Assembly: GCA_900551325.1 (NCBI GenBank)
Contig: URVM01000005.1
Coordinates: 62,001 to 126,000, forward strand
DNA: 64,000 bases
Source of the DNA: an uncultured Eubacteriales bacterium
GTDB taxonomy: Bacteria; Bacillota; Clostridia; Lachnospirales; Cellulosilyticaceae
Reading direction: 5' to 3'
The notes beneath the pieces were generated by a model. That model was not told the DNA's origin and made no database searches. It saw only the letters and a list, made by a program, of their open reading frames with translations. Shown one piece after another: positions 35,807 to 45,071 of this stretch (its first letter is position 1; each line of letters begins with the position of its first letter). A program made the position numbers and the translations under genes.

Positions 35807-35984
35807 AGAGACTGTAGATTATAAACAGTCTCTTTTTCATTACCTATTTATTAATTTCCCCCAGTAGCTTATTCCTTGTTTACTAAGACCTGTAAAACAT
35901 ACACTAGGTCTTCCATTTTCAAAATCCCAGCACTTTATAACCCTTCCTTTGATGACTACGTCATGTATTTCTACATGCATTTCA
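35305..35984. repeat. Long direct repeat, copy B (lacI 3' half and GH43 3' end)
   Basis: This is the partner of 13063-13742. The boundary at its left end coincides with the lacI deletion junction. Its right end is where the deletion begins in the truncated GH43 of copy A; beyond it only copy B retains the GH43 middle part. Confidence 0.9.
35805..35837. terminator. Bidirectional terminator between broken lacI and GH43
   Basis: Same hairpin as at 13563-13595 (AAAGAGACTGT / ACAGTCTCTTT plus T-run). It now mainly serves the GH43 gene, whose stop is at 35840. Confidence 0.75.
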
Positions 35985-37240
35985 CCCATTTTTTCATCAT
36001 ATGACCATCTACCTATTTGATGATCTGAGTTTATTATAGTATTCTTTGACTCTATATTTATTTGTGTAGAATACTTCATCTCATTTGATTCATCATCTAA
36101 GCAGATCACTTCCCATTTACCCAATAAGGCTTCTCTTTGTACAATTTTTTTATCCTCTCCTGCATAAGGCTCTGGGTTTAGTACTGGCCATCCATCTATG
36201 AAGATTAGTTGTCTAACCATTAAATAATGCATAATATAAGCTGTTCGATTTTCATTTACCCTTTTAAATTGTTCTGCACCATCTCTTACATGATGTATAA
36301 AATAGTATTCATTTGTAGCCTCATCATAGAAGGGTACACCATGACCTGGAGCTCTAAACCCTCCCCACTGCCATTCTTCTTCTTTATGTATGGCTACATT
36401 TGGATTGTTTGCTTCAAACATATAGCTATTTGCAAGCTTTGTTCCCATACTTTGTTCTAATAATTTAGCACCATAATAATCTACATAAGGCCCTTCTACA
36501 TGTTTAGCTCTTCCAACCCGTATATCATAATTATCACCTAGAAAACCATAAGAATAAAATAGATAGTAATAACCGGTTTCACTATTATATATAATAGCTG
36601 GTCCCTCTGGCCCATCTTCTCTAAATCCCTCACCTTTTTTAGCTATACATGTTCCAATATCTTTTACATCTTCAACAGCTAAACCTGTTTTAGGATTTAA
36701 TTTTTTAATAAATATACCTCCAAAGAAAGATCCATATACCAAATATTTCTCCCCTTCTACTGTATCAATAATATGAGGATCAATAGCATTTGGTAACGTA
36801 TCATCTGTAAACCATGTATCTACTACAACGCCTCTATTTTCAAAGGGCCCCTCTGGATGCTTTGCTGTAGCTAACCATATACGTGACTGGGAACTACCAA
36901 ATGCTTTTGTAGCAGAGTAATACATTCTATACTCATGGTCTATGTACTCCACAAATGGAGCCCAAAAACCACCTGTTTCTGGAAAATCCCCATTATCTTT
37001 GCCTTCAATAATGGCTTTTGGGGATAAGGCATTACCTATATATGTCCAATGAATTAAATCCTTAGACCTACGCACTTGTATACCCATTTCATATTTGGAT
37101 GTAATAGCCGTGTCTGTAGAATATGAGTAGTACCATATACTTTTAGGATCTTTCATCAATGACGGATCATGACTTTCAAAACATGCATTAGTAGACCTAT
37201 CAAACGTAAATAATTTTAATTGAGGCGGTTGATTTAGCAT
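35840..37240 (-). CDS. GH43 family arabinanase-like enzyme, cytoplasmic
   Basis: This 466-residue protein has no signal peptide. The GH43 propeller contains the base Asp D25 (SHDPSLM), the second Asp in NAIDPHIID, the acid Glu in DGPEGPAII and the His of GHGVPFYDEA. The last 100 residues (from LLGKWEVICL) look like the lipocalin-like domain found behind endo-arabinanases, so it belongs near that branch and not near the short arabinofuranosidases. Being cytoplasmic, it probably attacks imported arabino-oligosaccharides. It has its own ribosome binding site (GGGAG) and follows the araD terminator, so read-through or an unseen promoter must drive it. Its deleted duplicate is at 13598. Confidence 0.88.
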   Translation of the reverse strand: MLNQPPQLKLFTFDRSTNACFESHDPSLMKDPKSIWYYSYSTDTAITSKYEMGIQVRRSKDLIHWTYIGNALSPKAIIEGKDNGDFPETGGFWAPFVEYIDHEYRMYYSATKAFGSSQSRIWLATAKHPEGPFENRGVVVDTWFTDDTLPNAIDPHIIDTVEGEKYLVYGSFFGGIFIKKLNPKTGLAVEDVKDIGTCIAKKGEGFREDGPEGPAIIYNSETGYYYLFYSYGFLGDNYDIRVGRAKHVEGPYVDYYGAKLLEQSMGTKLANSYMFEANNPNVAIHKEEEWQWGGFRAPGHGVPFYDEATNEYYFIHHVRDGAEQFKRVNENRTAYIMHYLMVRQLIFIDGWPVLNPEPYAGEDKKIVQREALLGKWEVICLDDESNEMKYSTQINIESKNTIINSDHQIGRWSYDEKMGEMHVEIHDVVIKGRVIKCWDFENGRPSVCFTGLSKQGISYWGKLINR

Positions 37241-37260
37241 TTTTTCTCTCCCTTTTCATT

Positions 37261-37296
37261 AAAATAAAACAGAGTGCTTTATAAAAGCACTCTGTT
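37261..37296 (-). terminator. Terminator of the araA-araB-araD operon
   Basis: The stem AACAGAGTGCTT / AAGCACTCTGTT is followed by a T-rich stretch on the minus strand, 12 bp after the araD stop codon. Confidence 0.85.
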
Positions 37297-37307
37297 AGTT
37301 AACTTAA

Positions 37308-38006
37308 TTAACATTTCTCTTGCCCATAGTAAGCATTAGACCCATGTTTTCTTAAATAATGTTTATCAAGAAGTGCTTGCTGCATACTTACTTGTTTACT
37401 TTGACCTATCATCATAGATTGAAACGCCATTTTACTCACTTCTTCTAACACTACAGAATGATAAACTGCCTCTTGTGGTGTTTTTCCCCAAGTAAATGGC
37501 CCATGTTCTTTTACTAATACAGCTGGCATATCTAAAGGATTTATTTCTTTAAATGTTTCTACAATTACCTTACCAGTCTCAACTTCATACTGCCCTTTTA
37601 TCTCATTTTCACTCATCCCTCTCGTGCAAGGAATAGTACCATAGAAATAATCAGCATGGGTTGTACCCATAGCTTCAATACTTTTACCTGCTTGAGCAAA
37701 GCTTACTGCCATAGATGAATGTGTATGTACAACACCACCAATTTCTTTAAATGCTTTATAAAGCTCTAAATGTGTTAGTGTATCTGAAGATGGTTTATAT
37801 TTTCCTTCTACAACATTACCATCTAAATCTACAACAACCATATCCTCTATGGTAAGTTCATCATACTCTACACCACTTGGTTTAATAACAACTAAACCTT
37901 TATCCCGGTCAATACCACTTACATTTCCCCACGTATAAACGACTAATCCTTTTCGAGGTAAATCTAAGTTAGCTTCTAAAACTTCTTGTTTAAGTTGTTC
38001 TAACAT
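37308..38006 (-). CDS. araD: L-ribulose-5-phosphate 4-epimerase
   Basis: This 232-residue class II aldolase-fold enzyme converts L-ribulose 5-phosphate to D-xylulose 5-phosphate. Zinc ligands are visible in VVHTHSSMAVSFAQ and later in VLVKEHGPFTWGK; the phosphate-binding GNVSGIDRDKG is near the N-terminus. I start at the ATG at 38006, where GGAGGGAGAAAG precedes it; this gives the length usual for AraD (231 in E. coli), while the frame open to 38033 would include the ribosome binding site. It is the third gene of the ara operon. Confidence 0.95.
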   Translation of the reverse strand: MLEQLKQEVLEANLDLPRKGLVVYTWGNVSGIDRDKGLVVIKPSGVEYDELTIEDMVVVDLDGNVVEGKYKPSSDTLTHLELYKAFKEIGGVVHTHSSMAVSFAQAGKSIEAMGTTHADYFYGTIPCTRGMSENEIKGQYEVETGKVIVETFKEINPLDMPAVLVKEHGPFTWGKTPQEAVYHSVVLEEVSKMAFQSMMIGQSKQVSMQQALLDKHYLRKHGSNAYYGQEKC

Positions 38007-38048
38007 CTTTCTCCCTCCACCATCTTCAAGCATCTGTGTGTTCTCGTC

Positions 38049-39686
38049 TTATAAATTGCTTTCAATAAAAGAACCTATTTGTAGATATTTTCCATATAAC
38101 TGATTGTAAATTTCTACTTTATCATTTTGTGGATAATATATTTTTTCTGTTCCACTTGCCATCTTTTCTTGCGCTTGTTTCACATCTTCATATACACCAC
38201 CTACAACTGCTCCAAAGATAGCTGCACCTATAGCCACAGCTTGTTCCGCTTCAGCTACATAGATAGGCATATTAAGTACATTGGCTACAATTTGCATATT
38301 AAGTGCTGATTTTTTTGCAACACCACCAATAGCAATAACTTTATTCACTTCTACTCCTGATTCCCTGAATCTTTCTACAATAGCACGTGCACCATAAGCA
38401 GTTGCTTCTATTAAAGCGCGGTATATCTTAGGTGCATCTGTTCCTAAGTTAATGCCTAAAATAGCACCTTTTAGATTTTGATTTGCATAAGGTGTTCTTC
38501 TACCATTCATCCAATCAATAGCCATAATGCCACTCTCAACTGGGTCTACCTGTTCAGCTTCTTTTTCTAATTCAAAAAGGAGTTTTTGAAGTATTTCTTC
38601 TTGCTTATCTTCTTCTATAAATTTTAGTGGCCATGCAAGTAAACGTTTATACCAAGCATAAACATCTCCAAATGCTGATTGACCTGCTTCCATTCCTAAC
38701 ATCCCACTCATTACAGAACCATCTACTTGCCCACATATGCCTTCAACTAAAGTATCTTTTATAACATCTATTTCTTCTATTAAAATATCACATGTTGATG
38801 TTCCCATAACTTTTACTAGTGCTTTAGGTTTAATATTTCCTCCTACTGCTCCCATATGACAATCAAAAGCACCACAACCTACTTTAATACCTTCTGGTAA
38901 ACCAAACTCTTTTGCCCATTCACTTGTCATCACGCCTGCTGCTTCTTCTGCTGTGTAAGTCTCTTCAAAGAGTCTTCCTCTTAATCCGCCAAGTAGTGGA
39001 TCTATACCTACTAAAAATTCTTCACTAGGTAAACCATTAAATTCTTGATGCCACATAGCCTTATGTCCTGCTGCACAACGACTACGCTTGATCTTACTTG
39101 CATCTTTTACCCCTGTTAATAGAGCTGGTATCCAATCACAGTGCTCTATCCAACTATATGCAGCTTCTCTTACTTTTTCATCTTTTCTGAGTACATGAAG
39201 AATTTTTGCAAAGAACCATTCTGATGAATAGACTCCACCTATATATTTGGTATAGTCTACTCCTCCCCAAGTTTTAGCATAAGAATTAATCTCGGCTGCT
39301 TCTTGTGTTGAGGTATGATCTTTCCATAGGACAAACATAGCATTTGGATTGTCTTCAAATTCTGGAAGTAGAGCTAAAGGCACACCCTCTTTATTAATAG
39401 CACAAGGAGTAGAACCTGTTGTATCAATACTAATTCCTACAATATTATTAGCTACTTCTTCCCCTACCTTAGCAACTGTGTTTTTAACAACTGCTTTAAG
39501 TCCTTCTATATAATCTAATGGATGCTGTCTAAATTGTGACTTTGAAGCATTACAGTAAAGACCTTGTTTCCATCTTGGATAATTAAATACTTCGCTTGCC
39601 AGTTCTGTACCATTCATTGCATCAATAATAACACCACGACATGAATCGCTACCGTAGTCAATACCAATTACATATTTATGATCCAT
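38049..39686 (-). CDS. araB: L-ribulokinase
   Basis: The 545-residue FGGY-family kinase phosphorylates L-ribulose at the expense of ATP. It begins with the phosphate-binding motif IGIDYGSDSCRGVIID, followed by SIDTTGSTPCAI, the catalytic-region GAFDCHMGAVGG and the C-terminal IAIGGVAKKSALNMQIVANV typical of the family. Length fits bacterial AraB. It lies 12 bp after araA and ends 42 bp before araD in one operon. Confidence 0.96.
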   Translation of the reverse strand: MDHKYVIGIDYGSDSCRGVIIDAMNGTELASEVFNYPRWKQGLYCNASKSQFRQHPLDYIEGLKAVVKNTVAKVGEEVANNIVGISIDTTGSTPCAINKEGVPLALLPEFEDNPNAMFVLWKDHTSTQEAAEINSYAKTWGGVDYTKYIGGVYSSEWFFAKILHVLRKDEKVREAAYSWIEHCDWIPALLTGVKDASKIKRSRCAAGHKAMWHQEFNGLPSEEFLVGIDPLLGGLRGRLFEETYTAEEAAGVMTSEWAKEFGLPEGIKVGCGAFDCHMGAVGGNIKPKALVKVMGTSTCDILIEEIDVIKDTLVEGICGQVDGSVMSGMLGMEAGQSAFGDVYAWYKRLLAWPLKFIEEDKQEEILQKLLFELEKEAEQVDPVESGIMAIDWMNGRRTPYANQNLKGAILGINLGTDAPKIYRALIEATAYGARAIVERFRESGVEVNKVIAIGGVAKKSALNMQIVANVLNMPIYVAEAEQAVAIGAAIFGAVVGGVYEDVKQAQEKMASGTEKIYYPQNDKVEIYNQLYGKYLQIGSFIESNL

Positions 39687-39698
39687 TTCACTACCTCC

Positions 39699-41180
39699 TT
39701 ATCTTAATTTCCAAAGAAGTTCACTCATTTTTAATGTTTGTTTTAGTTCATATAAATCTGTTTTCTCATTGATTACTACGTACTCAATATCCATCATCTC
39801 AGCCCAATCAACTAAATCTTCAGTTGTTACTTCATAAGAGAATACTGTATGATGTGCCCCACCTGCAAGAATCCAAGCCTCTGCCCCTACTTCCATAGAA
39901 GGTTTAAGTTTCCATAAAGTTCTTGCTACTGGTAACTTTGGCATATCTTTTTCTACTGATATAGCTTCTACTTCTGCAATAATTAATCTAAATCTTCCGC
40001 CCATGTCAATAAGACATGCACATACTGCATCTCCAGCTCTTCCATTAAAAACAAGTCTTGCTGGTGCTTCTTTATCACCTATATCTAATTTATGTACTTC
40101 TATTCTTGGTTTATCAGCTGCTATTGTTGGACATACCTCTAACATATGTGCACCAAGCACCATCTCACTACCTTCAACCATATGGTAGGTGTAGTCTTCC
40201 ATAAATGATGTGCCTTTATTATCTGACATGATTTTCATTACTCTTGTAAGAGCTGAAATCTTCCAATCTCCTTCACCACCATAACCATAACCTTTTTCCA
40301 TAAGTCTTTGTGTTGCAAGTCCTGGAAGCTGTTTCATACCATATAAGTCTTGAAAGTTATTTGTAAATGCTTCTGCACCTATTTCTTCAAACATTTTCTC
40401 TAATGCAATCTCCATACGAGCCTGTTCTCTCACATTTTCAAAGTACTCCCCACCCTCTTTACAGTTATCTGCAAAATCATAAAGTGTTTTATACTCTTCC
40501 ATAAGCTCTGCTATTTGTGCATCAGTTACTTGGTTCATATATTCTACAAAGCCACCTACTCCATAGCCATTAATTGCCCATCCGAATTTTACTTGTGCTT
40601 CAACTTTATCTCCTTCTGTTACAGCTACTTCACGCATATTATCGCCAAGTCGTGCTACCTTTATAGTGTGTCCTAAACTAGCAGCAAGCGCTATACGTGA
40701 CCATCTACCTATTTTCTTTTGTACTTTTTCATCCTCATAATATCCAACAACAACTTTTCTATTAATACCCATACGTGTATAGATAAATCCATGCTCACGA
40801 TCTCCATGTGCAGATTGGTTAAGATTCATAAAATCCATGTCAATTGCATCCCAAGGAATTTCTCTATTGGCTTGTGTATGTAAATGTAATACTGGTTTAG
40901 TAAGTACTTTTAACCCATTAATCCACATTTTTGATGGCGAAAAAGTATGCATCCATGTAATAACTCCTACACATAATTCATCTGTACTTGCAGCGATTAA
41001 AGTATTTCTAATTTCATCTGGTGTTGTAACTACAGGTTTAAACACAATTTCTAAAGAAATATTTCCACTTTCATTAAGTGTCTTAACCATATGCTTAGCA
41101 TCTTCTGCCACTTGTCTTAAACATTCTTCTCCATATAGATGCTGACTTCCTGTAATAAACCAAATTTTTTGTTTACCCAC
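39699..41180 (-). CDS. araA: L-arabinose isomerase
   Basis: This 493-residue enzyme converts L-arabinose to L-ribulose, the first intracellular step. Recognisable blocks are WFITGSQHLYGEECL, TWMHTFSPSKMWI, YGYGGEGDWKISALTRVMK and EGSEMVLGAHMLEVCP, which carry the metal-binding and catalytic Glu residues, plus a C-terminal His pair region (GAHHTVFSYE). Translation starts at GTG 41180 behind AGGGGG. The promoter and an operator-like site lie just upstream (41227-41268). Confidence 0.97.
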   Translation of the reverse strand: MGKQKIWFITGSQHLYGEECLRQVAEDAKHMVKTLNESGNISLEIVFKPVVTTPDEIRNTLIAASTDELCVGVITWMHTFSPSKMWINGLKVLTKPVLHLHTQANREIPWDAIDMDFMNLNQSAHGDREHGFIYTRMGINRKVVVGYYEDEKVQKKIGRWSRIALAASLGHTIKVARLGDNMREVAVTEGDKVEAQVKFGWAINGYGVGGFVEYMNQVTDAQIAELMEEYKTLYDFADNCKEGGEYFENVREQARMEIALEKMFEEIGAEAFTNNFQDLYGMKQLPGLATQRLMEKGYGYGGEGDWKISALTRVMKIMSDNKGTSFMEDYTYHMVEGSEMVLGAHMLEVCPTIAADKPRIEVHKLDIGDKEAPARLVFNGRAGDAVCACLIDMGGRFRLIIAEVEAISVEKDMPKLPVARTLWKLKPSMEVGAEAWILAGGAHHTVFSYEVTTEDLVDWAEMMDIEYVVINEKTDLYELKQTLKMSELLWKLR

Positions 41181-41226
41181 AATAAAACCCCCTATGATGT
41201 ATATATTTATTTTTTGTTTACCTCTT

Positions 41227-41268
41227 GTTTATTAATCTATCATATAATTTTATATAATACAATAACAA
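41227..41268 (-). promoter_or_regulatory. Promoter of araA-araB-araD with overlapping operator-like site
   Basis: On the minus strand TTGTTA (41268-41263) and TATGAT (41244-41239) are 18 bp apart. GATTAATAAAC (41237-41227), a variant of the recurrent motif, covers the expected transcription start near 41232, an arrangement typical of repression. Confidence 0.55.
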
Positions 41269-41545
41269 TAATAAAAATATTTCAATGTATTGAGTTTATT
41301 ATTTTATAACATTTATATATTTTATATATAAAAACATGATAATACTTGTACATATTTTATAAAGTGCTTGATAAGAATTCATTCTAATCTTATTTTATAA
41401 TTTTACTAAACACATTTTTATTTCATAAACTTTTTCAAATCTATCCTCTCTTTATTTATAATTAGTTGTTTTGTTTACTTATTTAAATACACTGCCACAA
41501 CAAAACCCTTCAGTATATTTAAGATACAGATATGGACCAAAATAC

Positions 41546-41584
41546 AAAAAAAAACGCTTATCTTTGATTAAAGACAAGCGTTTT
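41546..41584 (-). terminator. Terminator of the orphan solute-binding protein gene
   Basis: The stem AAAACGCTT-TCTTT / AAAGA-AAGCGTTTT is followed by a run of T residues on the minus strand. Confidence 0.85.
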
Positions 41585-41593
41585 AAATTTATT

Positions 41594-43636
41594 TTATTCT
41601 ACCTCTACTTCAAGTGTTGATTTGGCTTGGTTGCCAATATAGTCTGTCACTGTTATTTCTACGCTATACTTACCTGGTGTGGTTGTATCGAGTTCAGATA
41701 AATTAGCTTCTACTGTGCTACTAATATCTAAACCATCTTTATCTAGTGCCGTTTCTATAAAGTCTTTTTTCCAGTTAATCTCTGCTGTATCTTCCTCACG
41801 CACAAGCTTTCTTATTTCTTCCTTGAAAGTAATAGTTGGTATTGTTTTATGGTTCACATCATAAATAACTACATTTAAATTTGTTTTTCCTTCATTACCT
41901 GCAGCATCCTTAATGGTAGTCGTCATACCTTTTTCATGATTGCCTACCCTATTAAAGTCTGTTGCTAAAACGTCTATTGTAGCATTTGCTAAGTCTAAAT
42001 CTCCGTCTACACCATCAAAGGCTTCTATATAGTCTGTCCACACAATTGTTGAAGGATCAGTACCTACCGGGAAGGCTGGTGTCTGTAATGTTCTAAACTT
42101 AGGGGAAATATTGTCTCTGATCTCATTAGATTGAACAATGGTTAAGATATTGTTGATATAATCATCTAATATACCTTTATGTGCTTCAATGGCTACACTA
42201 TACTGTGGTATGCCATTATATCCATATATGGCGTTCCCTAGTAATGGAGTGAATTGTTTGTAATAAATGTCTGTCAACTGACTATAGTCATTAATCTGGA
42301 TATTGTCTGAAATCCAAGCAAAAGTCTCTAGTATATCTGCACCTACTTCTGGATGAAATACATCAAAGCCCATATCTGCAGCTTTCGTATCAGATTTAAT
42401 ATTTAAATAATCAATTGCCTTTTCTCCACCACCCAATGCTTTATAGTAGGTATCGTAGTAAATAGCATATGTCTTAAGTGCTAGTTCAGTTTGTTCTTTT
42501 GATATACCTTTTAATACACCTACACAATCTGCAGCAGTACCTGCTTGTTGATAACGTGGATCATCAAAAGGTATGTTATCTGGTCTTGGAAAAGGTACAA
42601 TCCCTATAGATTCTCCCCGTTCAGCCGCACCTTGAGAAGCTCCTGGAATACGCCATGCCTCACTATTTGTAAATACTGTCTCTCCATTTTGGAAGTTTAT
42701 ACAGTTACTTACCCATGCTGGCTCTGCATTTTCTTCTTGCCATAGCTCACAAGTGAGTAACCCCTTATCCATAAGCTTTTCTACATAAGCAACAGCTTCT
42801 TTGGTCTCTGGTGATGCCACTTGAAGTCCATCTTTTCCATAAATACTTGATCCATTAGCATAAGTTGCATGTAGAACTGCTTCTCTATAATCTGTCTGAT
42901 AAGCTTCAATGCGCCTTTCTGGACGCTTAGGTGCTTTGCTATTGGCATAGTGTGTATTGATCTTAGCTAAATAATCTTCAAATACACTCCAAGTCCACTT
43001 TCCTTCTAAAAATAATTCATTAGGATAAACGGTTTTACCATCTACTTTTAGTCCTTCTACTTGTTCAATATAATTAATGTTATAAATAAGTGGCCATAAA
43101 GGCGTAAAAACCATATTGGAGTTAACAAAGAAACGACTGCCTGCAACTTCCTCCCATAACATCCACTCATTATCTCCTTCAAATATGTAAGCATAGTCAT
43201 CTAAAGGTTGTAATATATTTTGTGTTAAAACTGTACCTTGTGAACCTACCCACATATAGGCAAGGTCTACAATAGGTTCACCTGCTAATACACTTTGTAG
43301 CAAAATTTCATCTGGTCTACCTGCATACTGAACAAACTCTATCTCTACATTTAACTCATCTTTTACAGCTTGTAGCGCTTGTTCAGAAGCATATAGTTGT
43401 TCATCATTGAATGGTGATTCACCTGTTAGAGGATCTTTATATCTTGGGTCCATGATCCCCCAGTGCCCAATTCTTACAACTTTTGGTGCTCCGCTATTTT
43501 CACTTTTAGCGCCCTCTTGCACCACATTGTCTGAATTAACTTGTGTACTGTTTTTTCCCCCATTCCCCCCTGTGCATCCTCCTAGAATCATTGGACATGC
43601 TAAAAATAATGCAAATATTTTTCTCCATTTACACAT
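41594..43636 (-). CDS. Orphan solute-binding lipoprotein with C-terminal Ig-like domains
   Basis: The 680-residue product has a lipoprotein signal peptide (ILGGC, C21) and a family 1 solute-binding domain to about residue 490. The C-terminal part contains one or two Ig-like modules (about 500-680, VDVLATDFNRVGNHEKGMTT, TTPGKYSVEITVTDYIGNQ) that resemble adhesion or cell-surface repeats, which is unusual for this family. I start at ATG 43636 because GGGGGAGG lies nine bases before it; an upstream TTG would start on top of that site. No permease genes are next to it, so it may serve one of the other importers. It has its own promoter and a large palindrome. Confidence 0.85.
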   Translation of the reverse strand: MCKWRKIFALFLACPMILGGCTGGNGGKNSTQVNSDNVVQEGAKSENSGAPKVVRIGHWGIMDPRYKDPLTGESPFNDEQLYASEQALQAVKDELNVEIEFVQYAGRPDEILLQSVLAGEPIVDLAYMWVGSQGTVLTQNILQPLDDYAYIFEGDNEWMLWEEVAGSRFFVNSNMVFTPLWPLIYNINYIEQVEGLKVDGKTVYPNELFLEGKWTWSVFEDYLAKINTHYANSKAPKRPERRIEAYQTDYREAVLHATYANGSSIYGKDGLQVASPETKEAVAYVEKLMDKGLLTCELWQEENAEPAWVSNCINFQNGETVFTNSEAWRIPGASQGAAERGESIGIVPFPRPDNIPFDDPRYQQAGTAADCVGVLKGISKEQTELALKTYAIYYDTYYKALGGGEKAIDYLNIKSDTKAADMGFDVFHPEVGADILETFAWISDNIQINDYSQLTDIYYKQFTPLLGNAIYGYNGIPQYSVAIEAHKGILDDYINNILTIVQSNEIRDNISPKFRTLQTPAFPVGTDPSTIVWTDYIEAFDGVDGDLDLANATIDVLATDFNRVGNHEKGMTTTIKDAAGNEGKTNLNVVIYDVNHKTIPTITFKEEIRKLVREEDTAEINWKKDFIETALDKDGLDISSTVEANLSELDTTTPGKYSVEITVTDYIGNQAKSTLEVEVE

Positions 43637-43705
43637 CTTTTGTTCCTCCCCCAACGGTAGTTTTTACAAACCTACTGTTTTTTAATAAAAAAGTGTAATA
43701 ATTTT

Positions 43706-43769
43706 ATATAATATTTTAGTAAAATATTATATTTAAAAATATTCTAACTCTTTTACTCGTCCATGTCAA
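43706..43769 (-). promoter_or_regulatory. Promoter and 27-bp palindromic operator of the orphan SBP gene
   Basis: TTGACA (43769-43764) and TAGAAT (43746-43741) are 17 bp apart on the minus strand. Directly behind the expected start (about 43735) lies a palindrome with perfect 13-bp arms around a central G at 43719 (43706-43732). Its core TTTTAGTAAAA matches the island's recurrent motif. Confidence 0.7.
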
Positions 43770-43799
43770 ACAACTTTACCTAGTAATCAGCACACTTTA

Positions 43800-44981
43800 T
43801 CATTTTCTTATCTTTCTTTTAGAATTTGTTTTAGCTAAGCTTGCAGCGATCCAAGCGGTAATGGGAATAGTTAAAACAAGACCAATACTACCTGTAATCC
43901 CCTGAAGAATTTCTATACCTAGTGCATCAATATTGATTAGACGGTAGTAAGTAAATTGGTACATATAAAACAGCATTAAAGTACTTAGGGAACTACCTGC
44001 ATAAGCTAGTATCAAAGTATTAGTCATGGTTCCCATTACATCTCGTCCTACATTCATACCACTTTTATATAGGGCATACCTATTTAGCTTAGGATTGGTT
44101 ATATGTACTTCGAATACGGAAGAGGCAATAGACATACCTACATCCATAATGGCACCTAGTGAAGATATGATAATACCTGCTATTAAAATTTCTTTCACTT
44201 GTAATCTTCCCTCTCCTGCAAGGAGCATCATCTCTTCAGCGTGCTCTATATTGATACCTGATAAGTGCATGAGTTTACCAAATAGGGCACTGAGTAAGGT
44301 GGCAACTAAAAGGCCTGCTATAATGCCAAATATTGCTGCCCATGACTTTTTATTAGCCCCACTTACTAGGATAATGTTAAAGATAGTTGTTATCCCTGCT
44401 ATAGCAAGGGCTGTTACTATAGGACTATAGCCTTTAAGTACCATAGGAATCATAAAATAACAAATAAGAATCATAGCAAAAATTAAAGAAATAAGAGCAA
44501 AGAAACCTTTTCTACCCCCTATTAAAAGAAGTATAAGGGCAAAGCCTCCAATAAGTGTATAAATCAGTCCATCTCGTGAATAGGAGAAGATTTGTACATT
44601 TAATATGTCTCCATCTTTTGAGGCTACTTGAACCAGCATTTCTTTTCCTTCTTTTCCATAGTAGTTATATTTACGATTTACTGTATTTTCAAGTTCTATT
44701 ACTTCTCCTGAAAACTCACCTGTTATAATCTCAACCTTTAAATTCTGTCTTCCTATATAAATTCCTTCTACATAGGGGTCTTCATCTATATCATAATCAT
44801 CCACTTCTATAACCCTACACTTTTCATAGTCATAGCGTGTATCCATTTGCATCCCTGGATCTACGTCTTGTCTAGCTTTAGGCATGAGCATAACGCTAGT
44901 TGCAATGAGAATCATTAGGATGAGAACAATAAAACGTCCTTCTTCTAAACTTTCTTTTAACCAAGCTAATCTCTTGTTCAT
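43800..44981 (-). CDS. YibE/F family membrane protein
   Basis: This 393-residue protein has one N-terminal membrane helix (about 17-35), an extracellular beta-rich domain of about 95 residues (VIEVDDYDIDEDPYVEGIYI, GEFSGEVIELENTVNRKYNY) and then seven or eight membrane helices with conserved glycines (GMSIASSVFEVHITNP, GRDVMGTMTNTLILAYAGSS). This is the YibE/F family layout; its function is not known, and transport has been suggested. It has no evident link to arabinose use. Confidence 0.88.
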   Translation of the reverse strand: MNKRLAWLKESLEEGRFIVLILMILIATSVMLMPKARQDVDPGMQMDTRYDYEKCRVIEVDDYDIDEDPYVEGIYIGRQNLKVEIITGEFSGEVIELENTVNRKYNYYGKEGKEMLVQVASKDGDILNVQIFSYSRDGLIYTLIGGFALILLLIGGRKGFFALISLIFAMILICYFMIPMVLKGYSPIVTALAIAGITTIFNIILVSGANKKSWAAIFGIIAGLLVATLLSALFGKLMHLSGINIEHAEEMMLLAGEGRLQVKEILIAGIIISSLGAIMDVGMSIASSVFEVHITNPKLNRYALYKSGMNVGRDVMGTMTNTLILAYAGSSLSTLMLFYMYQFTYYRLINIDALGIEILQGITGSIGLVLTIPITAWIAASLAKTNSKRKIRK

Positions 44982-45013
44982 CTTCTACTCCCCTTCTCTA
45001 TCCTATATAGATT

Positions 45014-45054
45014 ATAAATGGACTGCTACTTAGTTTAAGGAGCAGTCCATTTAT
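45014..45054 (-). terminator. Hairpin between the S-layer PHP protein gene and the YibE/F gene
   Basis: Perfect 14-bp arms (ATAAATGGACTGCT and complement) lie 18 bp after the stop of the 1999-codon gene. There is no clear T-run on the minus strand, so termination may be incomplete. Confidence 0.55.
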
Positions 45055-45071
45055 ATGTTAGAGCCTATTGA

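Larger units (their letters stand above)
41181..41593. other. Promoter region of araA and terminator of the orphan SBP gene
   Basis: This 413-bp AT-rich region holds the ara promoter and operator-like sites (41227-41237, TTTTACTAAAC at 41401-41411, GTTTACTTATT at 41473-41483), and at its right end the terminator of the gene ending at 41594. No reading frame is seen. Confidence 0.65.
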
